From: Asterias amurensis
Lineage: Eukaryota; Echinodermata; Asteroidea; Forcipulatida; Asteriidae
NCBI RefSeq assembly: GCF_032118995.1
Contig: NC_092665.1
Location: 3,942,001-4,006,000, forward strand
Direction of reading: 5' to 3'
Length of the DNA stretch: 64,000 bases
The stretch's first letter is position 1. Each line of letters starts with the position of its first letter. Position numbers and translations under genes: made by a program. Below are positions 1-10,094 of the stretch, piece after piece. Under the pieces are notes generated by a model that saw nothing but the letters and a program-made list of their open reading frames with translations, was not told the DNA's origin and ran no database searches.

Positions 1-1
1 A

Positions 2-727
2 TTGTTGCCAACTCCGTCAACTGCTATTCTTCTGTGGATGTTTTCGGATATCAACAACAAAGCCAAAGGATTTATCAATCTCACGTTGGATGAGACTTAT
101 AATGGCTATCAATTCCAATGTATAATCACCAGTGACTATTTCACAGGACGACGTAGATCTTGTACCATCGGACCAATCACAGCGACCAATATGACAACTG
201 ATTCTAACGAAGACGCTATAAGCACGGATATGAGATCCGGAACAAAAAACCCTAATGCCATGATAACTGATCATACCTCACTCATAACATCTACTGATAT
301 CTCTAACTGCCATTGCTGTGAATTATGCGAATCCAATGAAGAATCCATCAATACATCTCCTACCCCGTGGCTCGTAGCCTTCATCATCATTCTCATCCTC
401 TTCATTGTCTCTCTCATCATCAATATCTTCTTCCTCATCAAACATCGACATCTTAAGATCACCAAGGAGAAGGAAACCAATGTAGCCAAAGCTGATCCCT
501 ACATGGAGCTGCAACCAACGGAGGATAAGAACAAAGTCTATATGGAACCTACTACGGCTACAACTACCACACAAGATACCTACTACCAACCAGTTGAAGT
601 CGAGACAGACAGCCATGAGTATGAATACGCTCGGCCAGAGGGCAGCACTAACAGTAACACAGACTATGAAGCGGTCAGCAAGCCACAGAGTACAACTGAA
701 AGACCATATCAAGATATTAACAATTAA
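2..727 (+). CDS. Ig receptor 1, YxxP-tail type, 5'-truncated by window edge
   Basis: This is the 3' part of a two-Ig-domain receptor whose 5' half lies before the window. The frame is open from base 2 and encodes the end of Ig domain 2 (LWMF tryptophan, YQFQC cysteine, then CTIGPITV), a stalk with a cysteine cluster (NCHCCELC), a transmembrane helix at about bases 365-440 and a basic KHRHLKITKEKE juxtamembrane segment. The tail of about 90 residues has DPYMEL, VYMEP, TYYQP, YEYARP, DYEAV and PYQDI. YxxP motifs are typical docking sites for Crk/Nck-type SH2 adaptors; no ITIM is present. The gene at 7442 is its closest relative, but here the tail frame is intact. The TAA at 725-727 ends the protein. 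An activating or adaptor-type receptor is inferred. It is surely coding; the ligand is unknown. Confidence 0.85.
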   Translation: MLPTPSTAILLWMFSDINNKAKGFINLTLDETYNGYQFQCIITSDYFTGRRRSCTIGPITATNMTTDSNEDAISTDMRSGTKNPNAMITDHTSLITSTDISNCHCCELCESNEESINTSPTPWLVAFIIILILFIVSLIINIFFLIKHRHLKITKEKETNVAKADPYMELQPTEDKNKVYMEPTTATTTTQDTYYQPVEVETDSHEYEYARPEGSTNSNTDYEAVSKPQSTTERPYQDINN

Positions 728-2014
728 TTTCGGGAAAAAGTATAAAAATACTTCGGAGGATGACGAAAGAACTGTCATGATGACTTGAACTCCGGACACT
801 AACACTTTGGATAACCATGAACACTCGTCAATAACTTGGTGTACATAGTGCTCAGAATAGACATAGGGTATGACATACATTATTAATTGAACCATCAATA
901 TAGTTCCAGCAATGGGCCCTTGTGTGTATATTAAAATGTATATAAAAGCTCTTGTAATCGTAATGTACTTGGAAGACATAACAAGTAATCAAGAACAAAG
1001 TATAATCAATATATAACATTTACGTTTTAGTACATCATAATCATATTTTTTTTCTCGAGGGTATGATATCTCTGAAATACCCCCTTTTGCAGTTAATGGT
1101 GTCGAAAATAATTGATACATACTCAGTTTCCAGTGATTTTATACCAAACGTTCATAACAGTGCATTAAAGTGCAAGAGTCTAGCCATGACATGTTTCGTG
1201 ACATTAATTTCTATATGTAATGGCCTGTATTTCTACCCATTCATGTCTTGAACAATTATGTTTCACATGAAGAGAAAAACTTATTGAAAATTCTAGCAGT
1301 GCTCATTTTAAATCAATGAGTAAATCATTTGATCAAAACCTCTTATTAATAAACAATCCCTTCACAAATGGTAGTGCTTTACATATTTGGGGGTGGGGGG
1401 GGGGGGTAGCAGCAGGGATGTGTACAGAGAGTTGCGACAACTTAGAATGAGAAGGCCATTTTCGGTCACAACAAAACGCATGTGTTCAATGAGGATGGCA
1501 GACTATAATACTGCACTTTAAGCTGTGGTGCACTTGAACTGAAAATGGCATCTAGCAAAACATGCCTAAAGAAAACTTACTACATGTCACAACTCTCTCA
1601 GTGCAGTCTTTAAGTGGCGACGCTGTTTTAATAATAGCCGTAGAGGGCGCAATATCGACTGTTTTGGAGGCTGACTTCGAGGGATTTGCAAGTCTATTGA
1701 CCTTGTTTGTTTTGATCCAGGTCGGGGGGGGGGGGCAAAGTGGTATTTCCCCCAAATATGTTTCCTTTGTCCCAAACAATTCCCATAACACATACACACC
1801 CGAACTCAGTACACTGTGTATAAGAATGGGGAAGAAGTGTAAGATGACTGCAGTTTGTTCTTTCTCCAAAGTTAGTCATTAATTCATCGATATCTACTTT
1901 AATTTGGTTCAAACAATCGTCAGACAAAACACGTTCCACGATGCCACTGGTCTTCATCTTAACAAGTCTTGTGTTGAAAACGCTTCGATACATTTTAGAA
2001 ATCGAATCTGAACA
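728..2014. other. Intergenic 3' flank of receptor 1
   Basis: No gene is supported here. The segment is related to the flank after receptor 3 (about 8719-9410) and to 6170-6640, so it belongs to the duplicated cassette. Poly-G runs lie at about 1389-1406 and 1724-1735. The stretch around 1600-1760 resembles 9750-9920, again as duplicated sequence. Short open frames here are not conserved between the copies. Confidence 0.6.
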
Positions 2015-2358
2015 TCCTTTCCCCTCATTCGTTTCTCAGCCAATCAAATTGTTCTGGCGCCATCACCGGCAGGAAACGCATTTTTACTTAAAGTATTTCC
2101 ACATTAGAAGGGGGGTTTCATACTGCGTGTCTAGTGGAAAATCCCCAAAGAGTCAAAAAAGTTCAATCTGAAAGTTCAAAACTGATGAAGCGTGCGATGT
2201 ATATTTAACACACAGTATTGAAATCCAGGTACCGTATAGCCTTCAATGAATTGAAGTATTTCCTTCAATAATTCAATGTGAGCACTGAGCAGTGTGTATG
2301 GCCTACAGTAATTTACAACCAATGTGATTTCATCCTGACTTACAGAATACTCTCCAAC
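2015..2358 (+). promoter_or_regulatory. Conserved upstream module of receptor 2 (CCAAT box, possible 5' UTR acceptor)
   Basis: The sequence cagccaatcaaatt followed by ctggcgccatcaccggcag lies about 319 bp before the ATG. The same block lies 309 bp before receptor 3 (7133) and 303 bp before receptor 4 (10549). It contains a CCAAT pentamer at 2040-2044 and a TGGCGCCA palindrome. Just before the ATG, a pyrimidine-rich stretch ends in cttacag, then aatactctccaac and ATG. It resembles a 3' splice site, so a non-coding first exon may be spliced here. Promoter function is inferred from conservation only. Confidence 0.45.
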
Positions 2359-4440
2359 ATGGATTTCACATCTTCGTTCAATCGTTCGCTCCTCGTGGTT
2401 TTTATTCTTTTATCTCTGGATACATCTCAGCTCTTTGGGGTCGATTCGCTGAGTCTTCACTTAATGAAACTTTCACCAGGGGGTGATATCGTTGAAGGTG
2501 TCGAAGTGAGGCTCCAATGTAATGCCAGTGGACCTGCAGCAAGTCATGTCATAGAATGGGTTAGAATCTACATGGACGTAGGAGTGATAATAGCAAGGAA
2601 TGGGACAAGTGTAGACCAGAGATATGAACTTACAACATTTAGACAAATGTCTACGTCTGGGATATCAATTCAACAAGTTCTTATCATCAAAAACATCAGT
2701 AAAACAGATACATCATTTACCTGTCGTATTAATGACATTGGAAGCGAAACGATGAGCGGCAATCTTCCGTCAGCTAACATTAGTTTAACTGTTCTTTACT
2801 TCCCATCTCCAATGTACCCTATCTGCTTCCCTAATGGTCCTTTCACTGTACAAGAAGGAACGCTGCAAAATTTGAGCTGCACTTCTGAGAAAGGGAACCC
2901 AACAGTAAGTGTGAGTTTGGTGCCAACTCCGTCAACTGCTATTTTTCTGTGGATGTATTCGGGTATCAACAACGAAGCCAAAAGATTTTTCAACCTCACG
3001 TTGAATGAAACTTATAATGGTTATCAATTCCAATGTATAATCACCAGTGACTATTTCTCAGGACGAAGTGGATGCTGTACCATCGGACCAATCACAGTGA
3101 CCAATATGACAACTGCAAATCCAGGGGAAATTGAGACGACATCCCACCCATCAACAAATGATCTTCTTACATTAGATAATGCTGGGAGCAGTCTCCAATC
3201 AGAAATGAGTACCTCAAGTGATGTGAAGACACCTATTATTCCATCCAGCCTCCCTATTGCAATCATTGCAGGAGCCGGTGGTGCAGGTGGCCTCATACTC
3301 CTCATAATAATAACACTGATTTTACTCTACATTTGTAAATGCTGCTGCTTCAAAGATAAACCAGGCAGACCATCATCATTATGGCTGACTGACTTACCAC
3401 TAGATGAACCAACCCAAGAATCACACACCAACCATGGCATGGATCACAGCGAACCCAAGATGTCCACGAGCGTCTACCAGAATGTGACTGATATGCAAGA
3501 AAATAAAGTTGATCCAAGAATGCCACCACAATCTGCCCCAGAATCACCCCACCTTGACCCACACGACGACGAGGCAGAAGACTTCATCTCTCAAAGAAAA
3601 TTCTCAACTCACTCTGAAAACAATGAGCACAGTCCCAAATCTCCAGGTGTCTCAAGCTTTAAATTAACCAGGTCAGATGATCGCATCACTGACAAGGAAG
3701 ATGGGGAGCATCTTGGAGCAGTAGAGCCCGATGAAGGAGATGCTCCTATGTATGGAGTGGTGAAGAAACCGAATCGCATCTCAAAGGAAATTAAGAAGAA
3801 ACCACCGGAGGTTGCGTCAGATGTACCAGATCCCTGGGCTAATGCTTCCCTCGATCAGCATGAGAGCATGAACCCAGCATCCACCGAGAGTGAGTATGCA
3901 GAGGTGCCATCCTTATCTGCTGACCCAGGCCCAAGAGGGAAGCCAACAGCTATGGTTAAACCTGTGTCCCACACCCCTAAACCACCTGTTCACCCTAAAC
4001 CTGTCACAGATCGTCAATCATCACGCCGTACAAACACTAATCAAGCCCCACCAACTGTTGCCACAAAGCCCGTCAAGAAGTTCAAACCCAGTCAGAGAAA
4101 TCCATTAGGAGATGAGGTTGGGAATCGAGATGAGACCCCTCTGCCTACCCCCGTACTACCGGGTGTACCCCCGCAACCTCCACCACCACCATCGCCTCTC
4201 GTTGACAATGAGGAGAATACATCAGTGGAGGAATACGGCGAGGAAGGAGGCCATGAGGTACCACCGGAAACCCATGTACCTCATGAGGCACCATCGGATA
4301 CCCAGTTACCCCATGAGGCCCATGCAGCCGAAGATCGTGACGTAACGTACGCTGAGCTTGAGTTTCAATCTGCAACATCTGACGCGATGCCTGAACCACA
4401 AGAAGAGCAGACATTGTATGCCAGTATCACGAGTAAGTAG
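2359..4440 (+). CDS. Ig receptor 2, inhibitory (ITIM/ITSM) type
   Basis: This is a single-exon type I membrane receptor of 693 residues. I chose ATG 2359 because it opens directly on a signal peptide (MDFTSSFNRSLLVVF) and matches the starts of receptors 3 and 4; the frame is open from 2278. Ig domain 1 has C54, W67 and C122. Domain 2 has C174, W198 and C226 plus the extra cysteines C156 and C240. A Ser/Thr stalk precedes a transmembrane helix at about 299-325 (glycine-rich AGAGGAGG, then LLIIITLILL) and cysteines at the inner face. The tail of about 365 residues has SVYQNV (also Grb2-type YxN), MYGVV, SEYAEV, a proline-rich stretch (VPPQPPPPPSPL), an ITIM at Y664 (VTYAEL) and an ITSM-like site at Y687 (TLYASI). 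SHP-type phosphatase docking is inferred. Domain 2 resembles receptors 1 and 3, while the rest resembles receptor 4. Confidence 0.9.
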   Translation: MDFTSSFNRSLLVVFILLSLDTSQLFGVDSLSLHLMKLSPGGDIVEGVEVRLQCNASGPAASHVIEWVRIYMDVGVIIARNGTSVDQRYELTTFRQMSTSGISIQQVLIIKNISKTDTSFTCRINDIGSETMSGNLPSANISLTVLYFPSPMYPICFPNGPFTVQEGTLQNLSCTSEKGNPTVSVSLVPTPSTAIFLWMYSGINNEAKRFFNLTLNETYNGYQFQCIITSDYFSGRSGCCTIGPITVTNMTTANPGEIETTSHPSTNDLLTLDNAGSSLQSEMSTSSDVKTPIIPSSLPIAIIAGAGGAGGLILLIIITLILLYICKCCCFKDKPGRPSSLWLTDLPLDEPTQESHTNHGMDHSEPKMSTSVYQNVTDMQENKVDPRMPPQSAPESPHLDPHDDEAEDFISQRKFSTHSENNEHSPKSPGVSSFKLTRSDDRITDKEDGEHLGAVEPDEGDAPMYGVVKKPNRISKEIKKKPPEVASDVPDPWANASLDQHESMNPASTESEYAEVPSLSADPGPRGKPTAMVKPVSHTPKPPVHPKPVTDRQSSRRTNTNQAPPTVATKPVKKFKPSQRNPLGDEVGNRDETPLPTPVLPGVPPQPPPPPSPLVDNEENTSVEEYGEEGGHEVPPETHVPHEAPSDTQLPHEAHAAEDRDVTYAELEFQSATSDAMPEPQEEQTLYASITSK

Positions 4441-5714
4441 AAACAAGTGGGTGTGGTACTTTTAGTAGTTTGTGTAAAACACATGTAGAAATCGCATACA
4501 ATATTTTGCTGCATGCTAAAAATAGCAAATTAATTTGGCAAAAATGCGGACTTCATATCAAATTGTATTGAGTTGTTGTCTTTGTACAAGCTTGCTCAAT
4601 CAATCTCTAAAGTTAAGAGTTCAGTACAAATAATATGTCAATAATTAATCAGATTTTGAAAGAGCAAAATGTTTGCACGCTATTTACGAGCTTAATAATT
4701 GATTTTACACAAGATTGCACGAGCAGCTGTAAATATTTCAATATGTCTTAGAAACGAAGAAAGAAAGGTGTCATCTTACAGATGAGCGTATTTTTTGTTT
4801 TATTTTATCAACTTTGTTTTAAATAACGAATGAGTGAAAGATTATTGGAATGGTTTTTGTATTATATAAGCAGAGCCAACATGTATAATTTGCTGCATGT
4901 AATCTTGATGACCTGTAGAAAAAGAAGGAGGCTTACTTGCGAATAACGTTCAATTTAATGTACACTTCATATTGCTTGTCTGAAATATTCAGCGTAGCCT
5001 ACAGTTAAAGTAAAAATTTTAAGAAATAATGCACTTACTTTCATTTAGAAGGCAGCGGTAGTAACCTCTGAAAAAACTAACAGTATATATAAAATTTAGA
5101 GAACTGAGAGGAACTAAATTATTAGGCGATAGACGTGGTGACACTAAGTATTCCATCGACTAAAATGTAAATTTTGTAAAATTTCTTTTTTGAAAAAGGG
5201 GAAACGAGTTCATGAAGTTATTGGTGTAACCTGTTCTATTAAGAATGTGCTCTCATTAAGTATACATGTAAACAGGGTCCTAGTGATTATTTTATGAATG
5301 TAAAGAAACACTGGCGAGCTACTGGGGGGGGGGGGGTCTCAAGGAGTCTCAAGGAGAAAGGAAAGGCATGTTCCCTCACAAGGGGCAAGAAGGGTCATTT
5401 TATGAAATCGACTCTGTTGAAGGGGTTGGAGTTTTTCATAGAAAGTGATTACTAATTTCTTTGAGTGTTTATGGACTTTTCATGTTTTTATTTTATTTTA
5501 TTTTTTAATTTTTTACTTTGACTGTAATATTTTGCTTTGCTATTTTTGTTCATGTTTTTAAATTGTTATATTGTGTATCTGAAGAAACTAAAACTGAGGC
5601 AATGGGACATGCCCCTGCGTCATTGCCTTTGTGCCCTTTGAAATTTGAATTTTCCTGATCGAACAGCCTATTTTTAGGGACAAACTTCCTTGCTCTTCGT
5701 ATCAGGGTTGGATG
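4441..5714. other. 3' flank of receptor 2
   Basis: No gene is seen. The segment matches 12922-14480 after receptor 4, except that the latter carries a 378-bp MITE. The uninterrupted target site here is at about 5003 (cctacagTTAAagtaaaaa). A poly-G run lies at about 5325-5337. The homology switches near 5715 to sequence like the flank after receptor 1, marking a duplication junction. Confidence 0.55.
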
Positions 5715-5781
5715 TAATCGTAATGTACAAGGAAACATAAAAATAACAGTAGGCCAATCAATGTTTTACATTTACGTTTAA

Positions 5782-6158
5782 AGACACTGGGCACTATTGG
5801 TAATTGTCAAAGACCAGTCTCCTTACTTGGTTTACCTCAACATATGCATAAAATAACAGACCTGTGAAAATTTGAGCTCGATTGGTTGTCTGAGTTGCGA
5901 GATAACTATGAAAGAAAAAACACCCTTGTCACACGAAGTATGTGCTTTCAGATGCTTGATTTCGAGACCTCAAATTCTAAACTTGAGGTCTTGAAATAAA
6001 ATTCGTGGGAAATAACTTCTTTCTAGAAAACTTCGTCACTTCAGAGGGAGCCGTCTCTCACAATGTTTTATACTATCAACCTCTCCTCATTACTCGTTAC
6101 CAAGTGAGGTTTTATGCCGATAATTATTTCGAGTAATTACCAATAGTGCCCACTGTCT
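5782..6158. mobile_element. TTAA-flanked MITE (family M1), complete
   Basis: This 377-bp element begins AGACACTGG and ends CACTGTCT, with inverted ends that share ACTATTGGTAATT. It is flanked by TTAA on both sides. Its middle is a hairpin built on TTTCGAGACCTCA and its complement. It has no coding capacity and belongs to a family with at least 13 copies in the window. Confidence 0.85.
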
Positions 6159-6653
6159 TTAATAGACATATCATAATTATATATTTTCTCGAGGGCGTGG
6201 GGTATAAATATCCGTGACCCCCCGATTTTCACAGTTATTGGTGTAGACATTAAATGATTCATAATTCAGTTTTCAGTTTTTACACTAAAACATAATTAGA
6301 GGGCATTAAAAGGCGAGAGTCTAGCTCTGACATACTGTTTCGTGATATTCATTTCTTCATGTGATATGTCTTGTAATATCACCTGTACACAGGTCTTGAA
6401 TGATTACGTATCACCATGAAGAGAAAACATGGTTAATATTCTAACACTGAGTAAATCACCCGATCAAAACCTCGCATTGAACAATCCCTTCACATAATGA
6501 TGGTGCTTTACGTGTGTGTGTGGGGGGGGGGGGGGGGGGGCTAGCACGGCTGTGTATTGAGAGACTTGCGACAACTTACAATGAAAAGGTCATTTTCGGT
6601 CACAAAAACCGCATGTGTACAATCAGGGTGTCAGACTCTTAACTGAACTTTAA
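6159..6653. other. Intergenic segment with long poly-G run
   Basis: No gene is seen. The sequence is a diverged relative of 1040-1510. A run of about 19 G lies at 6522-6540, after a short GT repeat. Confidence 0.5.
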
Positions 6654-6848
6654 AGGCAGTGGACACTATTGGTAATTACTTAAAATAATTATTAGCACAC
6701 AACCTCACATGGTAAAGAGTAATGGGGAGAGGTTGATAGTATTAAACATTATGATTAATGGCTCCCCTCTGAAGTGACGTAGTTTTCGAGAAAAAACTAA
6801 TTTTCACGAATTCACGAGATCTCAGATTTAGAATTTGAGGTATCGAGG
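6654..6848. mobile_element. MITE family M1, 3'-truncated copy
   Basis: The copy starts AGGCAGTGG after TTAA and follows the family to the central hairpin, where it breaks off near 6848. What follows is sequence also found upstream of receptors 2 and 4. Confidence 0.7.
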
Positions 6849-7089
6849 TGACACAGGTGTATTTCCCCAAATAGGTTTCCATCGCCCCCAATAAATTTCC
6901 CATAACACAAAACACCTAGTAGCTATGTATAAGCATGGCGGTATAGAAGTGTAAGTAGAGTTCAGTTTGTTCTCTGTCCAAAACAGACCATTAATATTCA
7001 TCGATATCAACGTCAGACAAAACACTTTCCACGCTGCCATTGGTCTTCCTCTTAACAAGTCTTGGGTTGAAAACGCTTCGATATATTTT

Positions 7090-7441
7090 AGAAATCGTAT
7101 CTGAACATCCTTTCCCCTCATTCGTTTCTCAGCCAATCAAATTGTTCTGGCGCCATCACCGACAGGAAACGCATTCAAAAATAATATATAAATGGGGTTT
7201 CATATACAATGTACTGCATGTCTAGTGGAAAATCTCCAGAGTCAACGTTCAATCTGAAAGTTCAAAACCGACGAAGCGTGATGTATATTTAACACATAGT
7301 ATTGAAATCCAGGTATATACAGACTCAATGAAATGAAGTATTTCCTTCAATAATTCAATGTGAGCACTGAGCAGTGTGTAAGGCCTGCAGTAATTTATCT
7401 ACCAATGTGATTTCATCCTGACTTTTAGATGACTCTCCAAC
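7090..7441 (+). promoter_or_regulatory. Conserved upstream module of receptor 3
   Basis: This is the same block as before receptors 2 and 4: CCAAT at 7133-7137 and TGGCGCCA shortly after. The start-proximal sequence is gacttttag followed by atgactctccaac and ATG. The ATG at 7432 (atgactctc) is out of frame with the receptor start and might act as a short upstream ORF. Confidence 0.4.
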
Positions 7442-8599
7442 ATGGATTTAACAACTTGGTTCAATCGTTCGCTCCTTGTTGTTTTCATTTTGTGTTCTTT
7501 GGATACATCTCAGCTCTTTTGGGTTGATTCACAAAGTGTAAGTTTACGAAGAATTTCATCAGGGGCTGATATCGTTGAAGGTGACGAAGCGAGGCTCCAG
7601 TGTGACGTCAGTGTACTTGCACCAAGTCATGTCATAGAATGGGTTCGAATCTACATGGACGTAGGAGTGATAATAGCATGGAATGGGACAAGTCTAGACC
7701 AGAGATATGAAACTTTCAGACCAATGTCTACGTCTTGGAGATCAATTCAAGAAGTTCTTTTCATCAAAAACATCAGTAAAACAGATACATCAATAACTTG
7801 TCGTATAAATAACTCTGGGAGCGAAATGATGAACAGCAGTTTTCCGTTTTCAACTAACATTAATTTATATGTTCATTACTTCCCATCACCAATGTACCCT
7901 ATCTGCATCCCTGATGGTCCTTTCACTGTACAAGAAGGAACGCTGCAACATTTGAGCTGCACAACGGAGAAAGGGAACCCAACAGTTAACATGGAATTGT
8001 TGCCAACTCCGTCAACTGCTATTATTTCTTCTGTGGATGTTTTCGGATATCAACAACGAGAAGCCAGACGATTTATCAATCTCACGTCGGATGAGACTTA
8101 TAATGGCTATCAATTCCAATGTATAATCACCAGTGACTATTTCTCAGGACGGAACAGATCTTGTACCATTGGACCAATCACAGTGACCAATATGACAGCT
8201 GAATCTACCGAAGACGCTAATACAGAGATGGAATCCAGAACAGATAACCCTAACGCCATGATGACCGATCAAACCTCACCCATACCCTCAACTGATATCC
8301 CTAACTGCCATTGCTGTAAATTATGCAAATTCACTGAAGAATCCATCAATACATCTCCTACTCCGTGGCTCGTAGCCTTCATCACCAGCCTCATTTTCTT
8401 CATTGTCTCTCTCATCATCAACCTCTTCCTCCTCATCAAACATCGACATCTTAAGATCACCAAGGAGAAGGAAACCAATGTAGCCAAAGCAGATCCCTAC
8501 ATGGAGCTGCAACCAACGGAGGACAAGATAAAGTCTATATGGAACCTACTACGGCTACAACTACCACACAAGATACCTACTACCAACCAGTTGAAGTAG
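7442..8599 (+). CDS. Ig receptor 3, YxxP-type with frameshifted tail
   Basis: This receptor has 385 residues in one exon. The start shares the signal peptide with receptor 4 (MDLTTWFNRSLLVVF). Ig domain 1 has C54, W67 and C120. Domain 2 has C173 and C227 with extra C155 and C241, and a cysteine cluster follows (C289, C291, C292, C295). The transmembrane helix is at about 308-333, then KHRHLKITKEKE and DPYMEL. At about 8528, one base is missing compared with receptor 1 (aagataaag against aagaacaaag). The frame shifts after residue 362 and ends 23 residues later, losing all YxxP motifs. In domain 2, a +4 and a later +2 insertion cancel, so the core tryptophan region is replaced by SSVDVFGYQQRE. 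Domain 1 is nearly identical to receptor 4. It is either a decaying gene or a receptor reduced to one tyrosine motif. Confidence 0.75.
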   Translation: MDLTTWFNRSLLVVFILCSLDTSQLFWVDSQSVSLRRISSGADIVEGDEARLQCDVSVLAPSHVIEWVRIYMDVGVIIAWNGTSLDQRYETFRPMSTSWRSIQEVLFIKNISKTDTSITCRINNSGSEMMNSSFPFSTNINLYVHYFPSPMYPICIPDGPFTVQEGTLQHLSCTTEKGNPTVNMELLPTPSTAIISSVDVFGYQQREARRFINLTSDETYNGYQFQCIITSDYFSGRNRSCTIGPITVTNMTAESTEDANTEMESRTDNPNAMMTDQTSPIPSTDIPNCHCCKLCKFTEESINTSPTPWLVAFITSLIFFIVSLIINLFLLIKHRHLKITKEKETNVAKADPYMELQPTEDKIKSIWNLLRLQLPHKIPTTNQLK

Positions 8600-8718
8600 A
8601 GACTGACAGCCATGAGTATGACTACGCTCGGCCAGAGGGCAGCACCAACACCGACTATGAAGCAGTCAGCAAGCCACAGAGTTCGACTGAGAAACCATAT
8701 CAGAATATGACAAGTTAA
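8600..8718 (+). pseudogene. Out-of-frame remnant of the YxxP tail of receptor 3
   Basis: In the -1 frame relative to receptor 3, this stretch and the preceding ~70 bases still encode YMEP, YYQP, YDYARP, DYEAV and PYQNM, and end at TAA 8716-8718. The near-complete match to receptor 1 shows that the frame was lost recently. Confidence 0.75.
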
Positions 8719-9412
8719 TTTGGGGAGAGCGTGTGAAAATACTTTGGAGGATGACGAAAGAAGTTCCATGCTGAGTTGAACTCTGGACATTAACACTTTG
8801 GATAACCACGTACACCCGTCAATAACTTTCCTGTACGAGTTCCTTTGAATCGACAGTTCATTTATTGGACATACATCAGTAATACCAACATCAATCTAGT
8901 TTCAGCAATTTTTTATATACTTTTTATGCAAGTTCGCCCTAAACAAGGCTAAAGCCACTCAAGATAAAAGGCTTCAAGAAGAAAATGATTAAAAACATGA
9001 TTAATGGACCCTTGTTTGTATATAAAAATGTTAACAACAGCTCCTATAATTTGATGTACCTGGAAAGTATAAAAGGTAATCAAGTACAAAGTATAATCAA
9101 TGGTTACGTTTACGTTTTATAGATACATCTTAATCATATTGGTTTTGTTCACGAGGGTGTGGGTTATTATATCTCTGAATATACCTTCCTCTTTTTTCAC
9201 AGTAAAGTGTGTAGACATTAGTGTATTCATATGTTGTATTCATAATTATGGTGTATTTCTATGGTTAGTGATTCATAATTCAGTTTTCAATGAAGTTATA
9301 GCAAACAATAATTAGAAGGCATTAAATTGCAAAAGTATAGCTCTGACATACTGTGTTGTGACATTAATATGGCCTGTAATTCTACCCGAGTATATAGGTC
9401 TTGAAAAATTAT
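8719..9412. other. 3' flank of receptor 3
   Basis: No gene is seen. The segment is related to the flank after receptor 1, with which it shares scattered blocks (for example around cattaatatggcctgta at about 9362). Confidence 0.5.
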
Positions 9413-9612
9413 GGTTCATACTTCCTGCGAATGCGAATGCGAAGCGAATCTTGACGTCACAAATTCGCAACGGGCAATTCGCAGCAGTTGAACTCATACA
9501 TGGCTTTTGCGATAGTTGCCCTCTGCTCTACCCTTGCGATAATCGCTGCGAAAGGAGGGTGTGACGTCAAATTCACGTCAAATTCGCTTCGCATTCGCAG
9601 GAAGTATGAACC
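9413..9612. mobile_element. Inverted-repeat MITE, about 200 bp
   Basis: The ends are inverted copies: GGTTCATACTTCCTGCGAAT on the left and its complement at 9593-9612. The inner arms contain GCGAAGCGAAT and TGACGTCA-like blocks. The related sequence near 1250 lacks this insert. Confidence 0.7.
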
Positions 9613-10094
9613 TGGCTTTAGTCGTGCTGCATTTGAACCGAAAATGCCATCCAGCAACACATGACTAAAGAAAAGTGATTCCAATGTCACATCTCTTGTT
9701 CTTCACGAGCCTCGAAGAATGACGTCAGACGTTCAGGCTACTTGCGGTTCAGCATTCATTGGTGGCGCTGTTTTGGAGGGTGCAACTTCGACTGTTTAGT
9801 GGAGGTCGACTCTGAGGGACTGGGTAAGTCTACTAACCTTGTTCGTTTTGATTCAGGTCTGGGCCGGGGGGGGGGGATGGTGGCGGCTACAAAACGGTAT
9901 TTCCAAAAAATATGTTTCCATCGCCCCTATCAGTTCACCCGTAACACCTACACACCTGACTCTGTATAAGCAGGGCGGTAGAAGCGTAAGTAAAAAGTAC
10001 AGTTTGTTCTTTGTCCATTCGCCATTAATTCATCGATATCTGCTTTAAGTTTTCCCGCTTCCATTGGTCTTTATCTCAACAAGTCTTGGGTTAA
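9613..10094. other. Intergenic with poly-G run
   Basis: No gene is supported. The segment is related to 1600-1990, upstream of receptor 2, and carries a G run at about 9866-9875. Confidence 0.45.
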
